Assembly (NCBI RefSeq): GCF_000739615.1
Contig: NZ_BATP01000022.1
Coordinates: 186,001 to 250,000, forward strand
Direction of reading: 5' to 3'
Origin: Haloferula sp. BvORR071
Lineage (GTDB): Bacteria > Verrucomicrobiota > Verrucomicrobiia > Verrucomicrobiales > Akkermansiaceae
Length of the DNA stretch: 64,000 nucleotides
The position numbers and the translations under genes were made by a program. Positions 18,601 through 26,982 of the stretch are shown in pieces. Below the pieces are notes generated by a model. It was not told the DNA's origin. It saw nothing but the letters and a program-made list of their open reading frames with translations, and did no database searches. Position 1 is the stretch's first letter; each line of letters begins with the position of its first letter.

Positions 18601-21600
18601 CTCGCCTACGGCACCTGCCCGGGCAACCACGACCTGGCCAGCGGCTCGAACCATTACCTCGAACGCTTCGGGCCGAATCCGACGCACGCCTCCTCGGTCG
18701 GACGCTGGATCAATCCGGCGACGAACCAGGTGTATGACTGGTACCGCGGCTCCTCGCCGCGCGGTTACAGCTCCTATCAGATCGTGCCGGTGAATGGCCG
18801 CGATTTCATGTTCATGCACCTCGACCACGATTGCCCGGACGAAGACATGGCCTGGGCCTCTTCCGTGCTAAGCGCGCACCCGCAGGTGCTGACGATGATC
18901 ACCACCCACAACTACCTCGCGGAGACCGGCGGCACCGGTGTCTTCGGCACCGGCACCGGCGAGCGCGGCTACACCGCCCAGCCGAATGTCAGCATCGGCC
19001 CGGATCGCAACAAGCCGGAGGAGGTCTTCAATGCGCTGGTGAAGCCCTTCAACCAAGTCTACATGGTGATCTGCGGGCACATGTTCGCGATCTACAATCT
19101 GGAGAAGATCAACGCAGCGGGAAACACCGTGCACGAGGTCCTGTGCGACTACCAGTCGCTGCCGAATGGCGGCAATGGCTTCCTCCGCATCATGGATTTC
19201 CGGCCGGGCGAGAACAAGATCTACAACAGCACCTACTCCCCCACCCTCGGCCGCTATGTCGATCCGAACCTCGCGGCGGACCGCCAGGGCATGCTCGACC
19301 TGCACGACCCGAATGGCGGCGAGTTCGTGCTGGATCTCGATTTCGACGGCCGCTTCAACAGCACCCTGACGGTGGCTTCCGCCCACCCTTCGGTGATTCC
19401 GGCAGTGGGCACGCACCAGGTTTCCGATGGCTCGCCGATCGTGGTCAGCGCAAGCAACCAAGTCAGCGGACTCACCCGCCATCGCCCCTCGGGCTGGACC
19501 TTGAGCGGCAAGCAGAATTCCTCCGGCAGCGGCAGTACGGCGACCACCGTACAGAATGGCGATGCCACGCTGACATGGACCTGGGCCACCGACTACTGGC
19601 TCGATACCGCCACCACCGGAAACGGCATCGTCAGCATCGGCGATGGCTGGCAGGCGGCGGGCGCAAATGTCTCGATCCAGGCTCAGGCCGATGCCGGATC
19701 TTCCTTCCTGCAATGGAGCGGTGATATCGCTGGCTGCACGATCGAAGGCAGCCGTATCACAGTGCCGGTGGATCGTCCGCGCGGCCCGGTGACGGCGGTA
19801 TTCGATTCAGGAACGCCGACCTTCGCGGTGCAGGTGGTCTCCGCGCATTCCTCCACCAGCCCGGCGCCAGCATCCTATGCCTATGAGCAGGGCAGCAGCG
19901 TAAGCTTCAGTGCCTCGACCTTCACGGATGGCGATACCCGCTATCTCTGCAACGGCTACCAACTGGCTGGGGCAAGCACTGCCAGCGGCACAGCCAGCGA
20001 ATTCAGCACCACCATCAGCGGCAACCTGACGGTGACCTGGCTGTGGAAAACGCAGCATCGCGTTACGGCAAACTCGAGTGGCCCGGGAGCAGTGACACCT
20101 ACGGATAAGTGGGTGGATGCAGGGCAGCCGCTGGTGCTCGGCGGCACTCCTGATAGCGGCGCGGCTTTGGTTTCCTGGACCGGCGACACCACCACGGGCA
20201 CTGCCAATGGCAACAGCTTCACGATTCCTGCGGTGAATCGTCCTACCGGGCCGATCACGGCCAACTTCTCGGTCGGAATGCACACGCTGACCATCGTCTC
20301 CACACAGAGCACTGTGACGCCTGCGGCCGGTTCGCTGGTGCTGCCGCATGGCAGCGTGGTCCACTTCTCGGCTCTGCCGAACGTTACCGGCACTACACGC
20401 CAATCGCCTGCGGGCTGGACGGTGAGTGGCGGGCAGAGCGGCACGGGCTCATCCGGCTCGCTGGTCTTGAACAGCGATGCGATGCTGACCTGGAGCTGGA
20501 GTCCGGAGGTCCGCCTCACGCTCGGATCAGGGCTTGAAGGCGTAATCCTGCCGATGGACGCCGCGGGCTGGAAGCCTCTGGGCTCGCAGGTGACACTGGA
20601 GGCGCGGCCTGCTGGCAAGTTCCTCTTCGCCCGCTGGCGTGGCGATGTGCCTGCCGATGCGACCTCGCCCCAGATCGTTCTGACGATGGATCAGCCGCGC
20701 ACGGTGACCGCGGATCTTTCACCGCAGGTGACCGCCGCTGGCACCCCCTACTGGTGGTTGGATGCACATGGCTTGGTGAGCGGCGGCGACTACGCCGCGG
20801 CGGACTTCCGCGATGCGGACGGCGACGGCCAGATCGCGCGTGATGAGTTCGTGGCGGGCATGGACGACCGCGATCCGGCACGGCGCTTCTACATCGAGCA
20901 ATCCAAGTTGCTGCCTGGTCCTTTCTTCCAGCTCTCCTGGCAGTCGGAGACCGGCCGCAACTACGTGGTGCGCAGTAGTCCGGACCTCACCACGCCCTTC
21001 GTCGATCTGCTGGGGCCGCTTCCCGGCCAGCGTCCGTCGATGAGCGCGCAAGTTCCCGCCAGCGGATCCCGCCGCCTGTATCGGATCGAAGCACTGCTGC
21101 CAGAAGGCACTCCGCTCGATGGCGATCCGCTGGCGCTGAGCCACCAGGCGGCACGCGGCAGTGTGCTGCGCGACATGCGGCGCATCCCCGCCGGCTGGAG
21201 CACACAAGGCGACAATGGCGGCGTGCAGACCAGCAAACCTGCACATGCCACGCTGGTGGCGGGCTTCGAGATGGATCGTTTCGAGGTGACCCGTGGCGAC
21301 TGGGAAGCGGTGGCCACCTGGGGAAATGCCCACGGTTATGACTTGCCGGTCACCCTGCCCTACAGCGTGCCGCTCGATCATCCGGCGGTTGCGGTTTCGT
21401 GGTATGATGCGGTCAAGTGGTGCAATGCCCGCTCCGAGATGGAGGGCCGCATCCCGGTCTATCGCGCGGATCTCGCGGGCCTCGTCATCTATCGCAGCGG
21501 TCAGCTCGACCTGACCGCCGCGCAGGTGAACTGGTCCGGCAATGGCTACCGCCTGCCAACCGAGGCCGAGTGGGAGGGTGCCTCCCGTGGTGGCATCGAG

Positions 21601-22017
21601 GGCCAGCCCTATCCTTGGGGCGGAGGTAGCGCTGAGCTGCGCGCGAACCACTGGAACTACGAACTCTTCATCGGCCGCGCGCCATCCGAGGACTACCCCT
21701 ACACCCAACGGGTCGGCTTCTTCGACGGCACCCAGCCGGGCGGTGCACCGGATTCCGCGAATGGCTATGGCCTCTACGACATGACCGGCAACGCCTGGGA
21801 GTGGACTTGGGACCGCATGGGTGATTACAGCGCGGAAGCACAGGTCGATCCGCATGGCCCAGACAGCGGCGAGTTCCGTGTGCTGCGCGGCGGCTCCTGG
21901 TGGAACTATGTGGACCAGTCCAGCAACCACCAGCGCCTGGCCTATCCGCCGACGGGCAATGACGACTACGGCATGCTGGGCTTCCGCTGCGTGCGCGGGC
22001 TGCATCCCAACGAGTGA
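15652..22017 (+). CDS. Giant secreted multidomain protein: LamG, cadherin-like, InlB-like, metallophosphoesterase, SUMF1-like; 2121 aa
   Basis: Signal peptide 1-25. Two LamG domains (about 26-245 and 350-558) alternate with three cadherin/VCBS-like modules (249-343, 563-658, 659-758; e.g. NQPPSITEG, GYSGTDSYTVQAGDG). InlB B-repeat-like modules (762-912) precede a calcineurin-like metallophosphoesterase (913-1232) with intact metal ligands: D921 in PDTQN, GD959, GNHD 991-994, H1086 and GH1143. More InlB-like modules span 1233-1690, then an EF-hand-like loop DADGDGQIARDEF (1722-1734). The C-terminal 280 residues are a SUMF1/formylglycine-generating-enzyme-like fold (RLPTEAEWEGASRGG, GNAWEWTWDRMG, RVLRGGSWWN), but the two catalytic cysteines of true FGE are not in the expected place, so this part is probably not an active FGE. 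It is presumably surface-located and lies 84 bases after the regulator. Confidence 0.88.
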   Translation: MHSSAKPWSRLAAAFLLTALPLEAAQLRGLWLFDDPTLPGKATVGNNLTIAGTPPAYSSTLADAGGTSLSGVITTVSGAANALTATHGITPTAVSQYSILADIFSPVASRSSWRSIYQTSATPAANDAEYFIRNSNDTLGIADIGYSGTAIPETLWTRLVITVDLTQAGGAAAPKVKTYLNGALVYSHTGTTNAGTTGRFALDSVIHFFADNDGENGSLNVAALAIYGGVLTAGEVTALGAAGAPIANQPPSITEGSPRTLDATKNGPGVDLAFNAIDPNGDTISWSVATAPAHGSTTIVSSSTTQCTVRYTPQAGYSGTDSYTVQAGDGSGSTQSVVNVFVRDPATPPYPNPVGWWQFDHAFDHTLATIGSDLTTSGSGFSEATGLAPGDGAMLVASGSYYIANHGIAAGTGGGTKVNEYSLLFDISYPAAGWKCLYQADGNNTTDGELFIDTSNRVGIAAMGGYSTNTTAPDTWYRVVVSVDNGTDRRIYVNGQLWYDGNAGALDDRHALAPLLLAFADEDGEDGPIRVSNLALWNTALNATQAAALGGAGAFIADVSPPQPNHPPVIAETSPVSVNAGMAVPTPITFHVSDADNNAITWTIQTLPAHGNAVISVASNSVCTVTYASANNHTGADNFVVRASDGKAFADVSVALQVQNSAPVISEGDSYLLNATLNGSEQTATFTAADPNGNALSWSIATAPQHGSAGIIGSINGTCQVGYTPAAGYTGADSFVVAVSDGQSSDSIVVQVTVVDPGADPVLTVISAHGSATPASGNHSYPGGTELHPSATDEIGANTRHLCVGWTMIGNDPGSGTGSSFTMSLTRNSTLTWLWRTEHRVVTATSGNGTVSVASGWQEGGKPLQITATPAPGYHFAGWTGDTSGAITGGKNIVLPMTRPYATITANFSADENFTVVALPDTQNYTSLTSPTDTFTRQTQWVLDNKETLNIKFLTHLGDIVNSPTNTSQWTRATDAMNLLNAQLAYGTCPGNHDLASGSNHYLERFGPNPTHASSVGRWINPATNQVYDWYRGSSPRGYSSYQIVPVNGRDFMFMHLDHDCPDEDMAWASSVLSAHPQVLTMITTHNYLAETGGTGVFGTGTGERGYTAQPNVSIGPDRNKPEEVFNALVKPFNQVYMVICGHMFAIYNLEKINAAGNTVHEVLCDYQSLPNGGNGFLRIMDFRPGENKIYNSTYSPTLGRYVDPNLAADRQGMLDLHDPNGGEFVLDLDFDGRFNSTLTVASAHPSVIPAVGTHQVSDGSPIVVSASNQVSGLTRHRPSGWTLSGKQNSSGSGSTATTVQNGDATLTWTWATDYWLDTATTGNGIVSIGDGWQAAGANVSIQAQADAGSSFLQWSGDIAGCTIEGSRITVPVDRPRGPVTAVFDSGTPTFAVQVVSAHSSTSPAPASYAYEQGSSVSFSASTFTDGDTRYLCNGYQLAGASTASGTASEFSTTISGNLTVTWLWKTQHRVTANSSGPGAVTPTDKWVDAGQPLVLGGTPDSGAALVSWTGDTTTGTANGNSFTIPAVNRPTGPITANFSVGMHTLTIVSTQSTVTPAAGSLVLPHGSVVHFSALPNVTGTTRQSPAGWTVSGGQSGTGSSGSLVLNSDAMLTWSWSPEVRLTLGSGLEGVILPMDAAGWKPLGSQVTLEARPAGKFLFARWRGDVPADATSPQIVLTMDQPRTVTADLSPQVTAAGTPYWWLDAHGLVSGGDYAAADFRDADGDGQIARDEFVAGMDDRDPARRFYIEQSKLLPGPFFQLSWQSETGRNYVVRSSPDLTTPFVDLLGPLPGQRPSMSAQVPASGSRRLYRIEALLPEGTPLDGDPLALSHQAARGSVLRDMRRIPAGWSTQGDNGGVQTSKPAHATLVAGFEMDRFEVTRGDWEAVATWGNAHGYDLPVTLPYSVPLDHPAVAVSWYDAVKWCNARSEMEGRIPVYRADLAGLVIYRSGQLDLTAAQVNWSGNGYRLPTEAEWEGASRGGIEGQPYPWGGGSAELRANHWNYELFIGRAPSEDYPYTQRVGFFDGTQPGGAPDSANGYGLYDMTGNAWEWTWDRMGDYSAEAQVDPHGPDSGEFRVLRGGSWWNYVDQSSNHQRLAYPPTGNDDYGMLGFRCVRGLHPNE

Positions 22018-22037
22018 GGCGGCGATTTTACAGAAGG

Positions 22038-22069
22038 TTTACCCCATACTTCTCTTCCTTTGCTAGTTT
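22038..22069 (+). promoter_or_regulatory. Candidate promoter of the ankyrin gene
   Basis: TTTACC (22038-22043) and TAGTTT (22064-22069) lie just before a GTG at 22076. The spacing of 20 is long, but an identical TAGTTT box sits at the same distance before the rpmI start, which supports it. Confidence 0.35.
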
Positions 22070-22075
22070 GGTCCC

Positions 22076-22508
22076 GTGAGAAGGACCCCGCTGATCATCT
22101 TGGCCGCGAGCCTGGCGCTTAGCTCCCTGTCTGTCGGTAAGGGCAGCGGCCAAGGAAGGGAATGAGGTGAAGATCGGGACCCTGATCCGCGCGGGTTCGC
22201 CCGTGGACCTGACCAATGTCGAGAACTCCACGCCCTTGATGGTCGCCTGCGAGGCGGGCAAGCTGGAAGCCGCCAAGCTGCTGGTGGCTCATGGCGCCAA
22301 GATCAGCTTCCAATCGAAGTGCGCGCCCTATCACACGCCGCTCTTCCGTGCAGTCCTCTCCTCCCGATACGAGATGGTAAGCTGGCTACTTGAGCGTGGC
22401 GCCGATCCGACGACCAAGGACTCGGTGGACAAGACAGTGCTAGACCGGGCGCGGGAGCGGAAGGATGCTAAGATGGTGGCGCTGCTGGAAGCTCCGGCCA
22501 AGCGCTGA
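22076..22508 (+). pseudogene. Ankyrin-repeat protein, signal peptide and repeats in different frames
   Basis: From the GTG at 22076 one reads a typical export signal (RRTPLIILAASLALSSLSVG) that runs into a stop at 22163. The ankyrin part (PLMVACEAGKLEAAKLLVAHGA, then TPLFRAVLSSRYEMVSWLLE and GADPTTKDSVDKTVLD) is in the next frame, ending at 22508. Removing one G from the GGG at 22141-22143 joins the two into GKAAAKEGNEVKIGTL, which is just how ankyrin proteins begin. So this is either a frameshifted gene, a sequencing error, or a gene that starts at the internal GTG 22167 (113 residues, no signal). Two to three ankyrin repeats would mediate protein contacts, in the periplasm if the intact form exists. 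Confidence 0.65.
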
Positions 22509-22514
22509 CGCGAA

Positions 22515-23507
22515 TCACGCGAACATCCCCAGCGTCCGCTCGAAGCACCAGAACGTCGCGACGATCCCGAGTGCATAGGCCGGGGCCCACGCGTAGCGCC
22601 GGGGAAGCTGCCACGACAAAGCGAACAGGGCCTTCGCGATCCCAAACCACACCCCGATCATCGCCAACTGCCCGAGCTCAACTCCGACATTGAAGAACAT
22701 CAGTGCCACCGGGATCTCCGCTCGTGGCAGCCCCAGATCCGCGAGCACTCCGGCGAAGCCGAGGCCGTGGATCAGCCCGATGAAGAAGGACACCAGCCAG
22801 GGCTTGCGCGAGGTGAGCCCTGGTCGGCCTTGCTTCACATGGAGAATCTCCACGGCGAGAACGACGATACTCAGGGCAATCAATATCTCGACCACAGCGA
22901 CATCCACTTTCACCAGCCCGGTCACGGATAGCCCCAGAGTGAGGCTATGGGCCAAGGTGAAGGCCGTGATCGTCGCTACGACCTGGCGCCAGCCACTGAC
23001 CAGCATGAGAAGCCCCGCGACAAAGAGCAGGTGATCCCATCCCGTGAGCATGTGCTCCACGCCGAGCACCGTGTAGCGTTTCGCCGCCTCCGCCGTATCC
23101 CCTGCCCCCGCGCGCAACTTGCCGATCTCGACCACAATGCCTTCGTCGCCGGGCCGGAAGAAGTGCCGCGCGGTCTCGCCGCTGCGCCAGAATGCCTGCA
23201 CCAGCACGCCATTGCGTTGCCACGGCAGCACGATGCGGTCTTGGGACGAGAGCGGCTTGCCATCGGTGGCGAAATACAGCCGCACCGGACCGGTAGGCAG
23301 TCCCGGCTCCTGCTCCCAGGTGCCATGCGGGGGCAGGATCGGCGGCGCGACGCTTTGCGGGCTGCCGGGCGGCGCGACGTAGTCGAGTTGATAGCGATCA
23401 TCACCGAGCTCCTGGAAGCGCAGCACCAGCACGCTGGTATCGTGCGCCAGCGCGGGCTGGAGCAGCAAAAGCAGCCAGCAACCTAACAAGAGCAGGTAAC
23501 CTCTCAT
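22515..23507 (-). CDS. HupE/UreJ-family membrane protein, 330 aa
   Basis: A signal peptide (ending PALAHD) leads into a periplasmic domain of about 140 residues and then some six to seven membrane helices. The family signature is clear: GVEHMLTGWDHLLFVAGLLM, followed by TAFTLAHSLTLGLSV, FFIGLIHGLGFAGVL and MFFNVGVELGQLAMI, all with conserved His and Asp in membrane positions. HupE/UreJ proteins are linked to nickel or cobalt movement; the version with a long N-terminal domain is widespread outside hydrogenase or urease loci. No hydrogenase or urease gene is in the window. Its ATG overlaps the stop of the upstream parvulin gene by four bases, so the two act together. The transported ion is unknown. 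Confidence 0.85.
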   Translation of the reverse strand: MRGYLLLLGCWLLLLLQPALAHDTSVLVLRFQELGDDRYQLDYVAPPGSPQSVAPPILPPHGTWEQEPGLPTGPVRLYFATDGKPLSSQDRIVLPWQRNGVLVQAFWRSGETARHFFRPGDEGIVVEIGKLRAGAGDTAEAAKRYTVLGVEHMLTGWDHLLFVAGLLMLVSGWRQVVATITAFTLAHSLTLGLSVTGLVKVDVAVVEILIALSIVVLAVEILHVKQGRPGLTSRKPWLVSFFIGLIHGLGFAGVLADLGLPRAEIPVALMFFNVGVELGQLAMIGVWFGIAKALFALSWQLPRRYAWAPAYALGIVATFWCFERTLGMFA

Positions 23508-24325
23508 GGCGGCGGGATATCGGCTGGAAGTTCAATACGATAGCCGCCCCGCATCCCCGCGACCTTCTCCGAGACCACCGCCTTGCGGCGCTCCTCCTGC
23601 CACTTCGCCACCAGTGCCGGACGGACTTCCTCAAGCGACATCTCGCGCGGCTCGTCGCGGCGGATCAGCTTGATGAAATGCAGCCCACGCGAGGAGTTCA
23701 GCGGTCCGGTCCACTCACCCGTCTTCGCCGTAAGCAGCCCGGCCGCGAAGTCCACGCCGAAGGTCTTCTCGATCTGCGGCAGCCAGGTCATCGGCATCGG
23801 GTTCGGCATGCGCATCGCGCTTGAAACGTAGGCCGGCGGGTTGCCCTCCCGTAGGGCATCTAGAAATCCCGGCGGAATCTCCTCCGCCTTCCCAAAGGAC
23901 ACATGCTCAAAGCTCACGCCCGCCGGATAGCGGAAGGACTCCGGATTCCGCTCGCGATAGCCTTGCAACTCCGCATCGGAGGGATCCGCGATCACGGGCT
24001 CCAAGGTCTCGCGCAGCGAGGTCGCCAGCATCCCGCGTACCCGCGGGTCATCGGTGTGCCCGGCCTTGAGCGCCTCGCGGGTGAGGATCTCCTCCGCGAC
24101 ATAGGCATGGGCGATTTTCACCCGCTCCTCCAGGGTCGGCACCCGGCCACTCTTCAGCTCAAAGTCGCGCGCCATCGAGTCGAGCCACTCCGTGGTCAGC
24201 TTCACCTCCGGTCGCGAGTGCCTCAAATAAAGCTGGTGCGCAGCCACCAACGCCGCCGCCACCACGGCAAAGTGGAGCAAGGGTTCGCGCAAGATGGATT
24301 TCAGCGATGGTCCGCCGGACGTCAT
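23504..24325 (-). CDS. Membrane-anchored parvulin-type peptidylprolyl isomerase, 273 aa
   Basis: From the ATG at 24325 the protein starts with a short cytoplasmic end and one membrane helix (LLHFAVVAAALVAAHQLYL), then a SurA N-terminal-like helical region (LDSMARDFELKSGRVPTLEE, AYVAEEILTREALKAG) and a parvulin domain (about 145-250; LTAKTGEWTGPLNSSRGLHF then IKLIRRDEP). It would fold or hold proteins in the periplasm. An in-frame TTG or GTG extension to 24424 is less likely because it puts 33 polar residues before the anchor. It forms an ATGA-coupled pair with the HupE-like gene, an association I know from other genomes. The isomerase activity is inferred; several active-site positions are not typical. 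Confidence 0.8.
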   Translation of the reverse strand: MTSGGPSLKSILREPLLHFAVVAAALVAAHQLYLRHSRPEVKLTTEWLDSMARDFELKSGRVPTLEERVKIAHAYVAEEILTREALKAGHTDDPRVRGMLATSLRETLEPVIADPSDAELQGYRERNPESFRYPAGVSFEHVSFGKAEEIPPGFLDALREGNPPAYVSSAMRMPNPMPMTWLPQIEKTFGVDFAAGLLTAKTGEWTGPLNSSRGLHFIKLIRRDEPREMSLEEVRPALVAKWQEERRKAVVSEKVAGMRGGYRIELPADIPPP

Positions 24326-24493
24326 GCCCGGAGCTTGGAGCCAGCCTGACTCCACCGTCCAGCATGGCCCATGGACGGGACCGCCAAGGGCATTGACTGG
24401 AGCACAAGTGACTTGTGACGACATTGTCCCATGCCGCCGGACGCCGCGGGCTTCCTCGGGCCTGACCGGCTGCCTGTTTACCGTAGCTCCGGA
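24326..24493. other. Intergenic segment, nothing recognised
   Basis: The 168 bases between the parvulin gene and the glycosyltransferase cluster hold no clear hairpin terminator or promoter boxes. They mark the downstream border of the glycosyltransferase cluster; I found no copy of the tRNA-Pro 3' end here. Confidence 0.4.
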
Positions 24494-26923
24494 TCAGACT
24501 CCGCTTGTCAGGCTAGCGACTCTCCCTTTCTCCACAGGATCAGGATTGGGGAGCGCGCTCTCTTGGAAATCTTGTTCCGCTGCATCCCCGAGGATCGAAA
24601 CGTACAATCGTTTCGCCGCTAGCGGCGATAGCAGGTCCAACCACTCCTTCCGGTGTCGGATGTAATTTGCCCAAGTCAATTCTGTGTCTGGAAGCGGGGG
24701 AAGAACGGGCCCGGCTGGCGCGTTGCGGAGAATCACTCCGATTCCTCCCGCCGTATCGATGACGAACATGCGGAGCTCGGGATGGGCAGCCCGGAATTTG
24801 ATCCATTCCTTCCAGCGGCTGTCGATCTCCGCCTCGCCCGTCAGTTCCGATTCCAGCCCAGGCTTCTCCGCCCTGATCTCGCCACACACCAAGGTTCCAC
24901 CCCGGTTCAAGGCCTTGAGTCCTCCGTACAGGATGCTTCGCAACTCATCTCCATCTTTGGGATGACGGGCGACGATGATATCGAAACCGTCATCGTTCTG
25001 CGCGAAGAAGTCTCCGGCGCTCATCCGGTAGGTAGGCTTACGCCGGAGCGACTCGGATTCGCCCTCATAGGATGCCGCCAGTTCGGAAGACAGCGTGTCC
25101 ACCGGATCGACAGACACCTTCCGGGAGCACTTCACGCGATCAAAGAGTGATCCTTCACCCAAGCCAAACAACAGGAAAGAGTCGGCATGCGACGATGACT
25201 GGAGATCGCCCACAATATCGGCAGGACTAGACCATACCGGATCGAGCTTCATACGCTCGCTCAGGATCAGATCCGCGGCAGCGGCGGCCTGCGGGGGCTT
25301 GGTAGGAATGAACGGCTCGCCAAAAAGATGCAGCCACATCCGCTCAATGATGTAGCCGTGGGCAGGGTGGGTTTGAGCAAATCTCCGCGTATTCGTGATG
25401 ACCTCCGGCGAGAGACTGTCGATCAAGGAGGACTTCACTGCAAAGATGGCCCCGAAGGAGTAACTGCCGAGATCCGCAAACGCAGCCTCACGTGCCCGAT
25501 CAGCCATGCCGATGGATTGGAAAAAGTGGGCGGCAATGTTGGTCCCCGGAAGCAGACCATGAACTGTCATGTAGCCGTTCATGATCCCGAGGGAACCAGG
25601 ATCGTGGTACCGGATCATGTTCATCGTGTGGAGCGAGATGAGCTCCTTCCGGATTGCCAAGCCATCGATCCAGTGCTCCTTGTCGTGCTCCAGTAAGGTA
25701 TCCGGAGGAAGGTGAAACCAGCGGCAGCTCAGCGGTTGGAAGTCAGCCCACCGGTCGATCCGATCAAGCAGTTGGATAAAGGCGGGGCTATGGGGAAATG
25801 GATCGCCTTGAGCGAAAACCATCCACTCGTAGCCCTGGTGCCACCTCTTCTCCATGAAATTGAGATAGGTGTCCGATTCCCTTCCGATGTTCGGCCACTC
25901 GACGATATGCGGGCTTTGCCGTTGGAAGATGGATGCATCCAGCGGCTTCCCCTTATTGACGACAAAAACCTGGTAGAAGTCGGGAACCGCATCGATCCAG
26001 GAGATATCTTCCTCGTAGCGGGCGACGACCATCGCTGCCCGCTTTTTGGGCAATTTGGGAAGAACGCCGGCACCCGGTCGCGGCGGAGCCAATTGAGCCA
26101 CCGCTTCCGCAACCCGCTGGAATTGCTCCTCGAGTCGCAAGCGGGATGCAGCAAATTCCCGGGCATTCTGCCAGATCTCCTCATACAATGAGGGGCTCTC
26201 CTCGACCCGCTTGTAGTTGTCCAGAAGGTCGGAGAGATCCTGCTCCACCGGAATGTAGTGAACCCATGGCTTCATCTCGTCGTGCCAGTGTTCGACCTCG
26301 TTCCGATCCACCACGAAAACCGGACGCCCGCTCGCAAGAAGCCACTTGAGGCGCCCTGAATACCCATACCCTTGACAGTCGATGAGGTACTTGTAGTCGC
26401 GATGTTCAGGTATGGATACTTGGCGCGTCTTCGAGCGGACGGTATTCCCCGAATCGCGCGCCCACTCCATCAATTCGACGTCAAAAATTGTCGGGTGCTC
26501 TTGTCCCAGATCCCGCAGGGCCCGCCGGGAGGAGTGGGTATCTGCACCGATCCAAAAAATCCTTTCGTCCTTGTAGGGTGCCTCAGCCGCAATCAACTCC
26601 TCCATCAAGGACTCGGAGCTATCGATGCCAATGTCGGGCCATCGAAGAGCGAAGGGACAGGGGAAAGGCAAGCAAGGTGCCGGGACCCCTACCATCTTCG
26701 TGGTGCAGAAAGACAACTCAAATCTACTGGCCCAGGAGCGGGAGGGGGGTGCATCACCGAAAGACACAGCCCCTATCCTTTGCTCGAACAATTCCGGCCA
26801 GTTGGCCACAAGATCGCAGAGAATTTCGGCACAGATCTCACCCCGCTGATCACAAATATCACGCTCTAGGATATGTACCTTGTCAGCTGATTCGACCTCA
26901 AAGACAAACTGGTATCGCTTCAT
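24494..26923 (-). CDS. Multidomain glycosyltransferase: GT90-like, DUF3431-like and methyltransferase-like parts, 809 aa
   Basis: Residues about 115-275 match the CAP10/GT90 sugar transferases (YKYLIDCQGYGYSGRLKWLL, ASGRPVFVVDRNEVEHW, WVHYIPVEQDLSDL). Residues about 295-480 match DUF3431, a GT-like fold (MVVARYEEDISWID, VVNKGKPLD, NIGRESDTYLNFM, FAQGDPFPHSPAF). Residues about 590-730 resemble a class I methyltransferase (SFLLFGLGEGSLFDRVKCSR, DGFDIIVARHPKDG, ALNRGGTLVCGEI), although its glycine motif is degenerate. No signal peptide or membrane span is seen, so it works in the cytoplasm, probably on surface polysaccharide or a glycan of a secreted protein. It is the last gene of a three-gene minus-strand cluster. 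Domain calls are by motif recall; the substrates are unknown. Confidence 0.75.
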   Translation of the reverse strand: MKRYQFVFEVESADKVHILERDICDQRGEICAEILCDLVANWPELFEQRIGAVSFGDAPPSRSWASRFELSFCTTKMVGVPAPCLPFPCPFALRWPDIGIDSSESLMEELIAAEAPYKDERIFWIGADTHSSRRALRDLGQEHPTIFDVELMEWARDSGNTVRSKTRQVSIPEHRDYKYLIDCQGYGYSGRLKWLLASGRPVFVVDRNEVEHWHDEMKPWVHYIPVEQDLSDLLDNYKRVEESPSLYEEIWQNAREFAASRLRLEEQFQRVAEAVAQLAPPRPGAGVLPKLPKKRAAMVVARYEEDISWIDAVPDFYQVFVVNKGKPLDASIFQRQSPHIVEWPNIGRESDTYLNFMEKRWHQGYEWMVFAQGDPFPHSPAFIQLLDRIDRWADFQPLSCRWFHLPPDTLLEHDKEHWIDGLAIRKELISLHTMNMIRYHDPGSLGIMNGYMTVHGLLPGTNIAAHFFQSIGMADRAREAAFADLGSYSFGAIFAVKSSLIDSLSPEVITNTRRFAQTHPAHGYIIERMWLHLFGEPFIPTKPPQAAAAADLILSERMKLDPVWSSPADIVGDLQSSSHADSFLLFGLGEGSLFDRVKCSRKVSVDPVDTLSSELAASYEGESESLRRKPTYRMSAGDFFAQNDDGFDIIVARHPKDGDELRSILYGGLKALNRGGTLVCGEIRAEKPGLESELTGEAEIDSRWKEWIKFRAAHPELRMFVIDTAGGIGVILRNAPAGPVLPPLPDTELTWANYIRHRKEWLDLLSPLAAKRLYVSILGDAAEQDFQESALPNPDPVEKGRVASLTSGV

Positions 26924-26982
26924 ATTGCATTATCCGGGCGTCTGCTCCTTGGAAGGGTGGCATGCGGCGGTCTGAGACTTTG

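Noticed and set aside
15652..20720. CRISPR-like or tandem DNA repeats in the giant gene
   Set aside because: The repetition is at protein level (InlB-like and cadherin-like modules) with diverged DNA; there are no regular short repeats with spacers.
21166..22017. Active formylglycine-generating enzyme
   Set aside because: The fold matches SUMF1, but the paired active-site cysteines are missing after GGSWWN, so sulfatase activation is unlikely.
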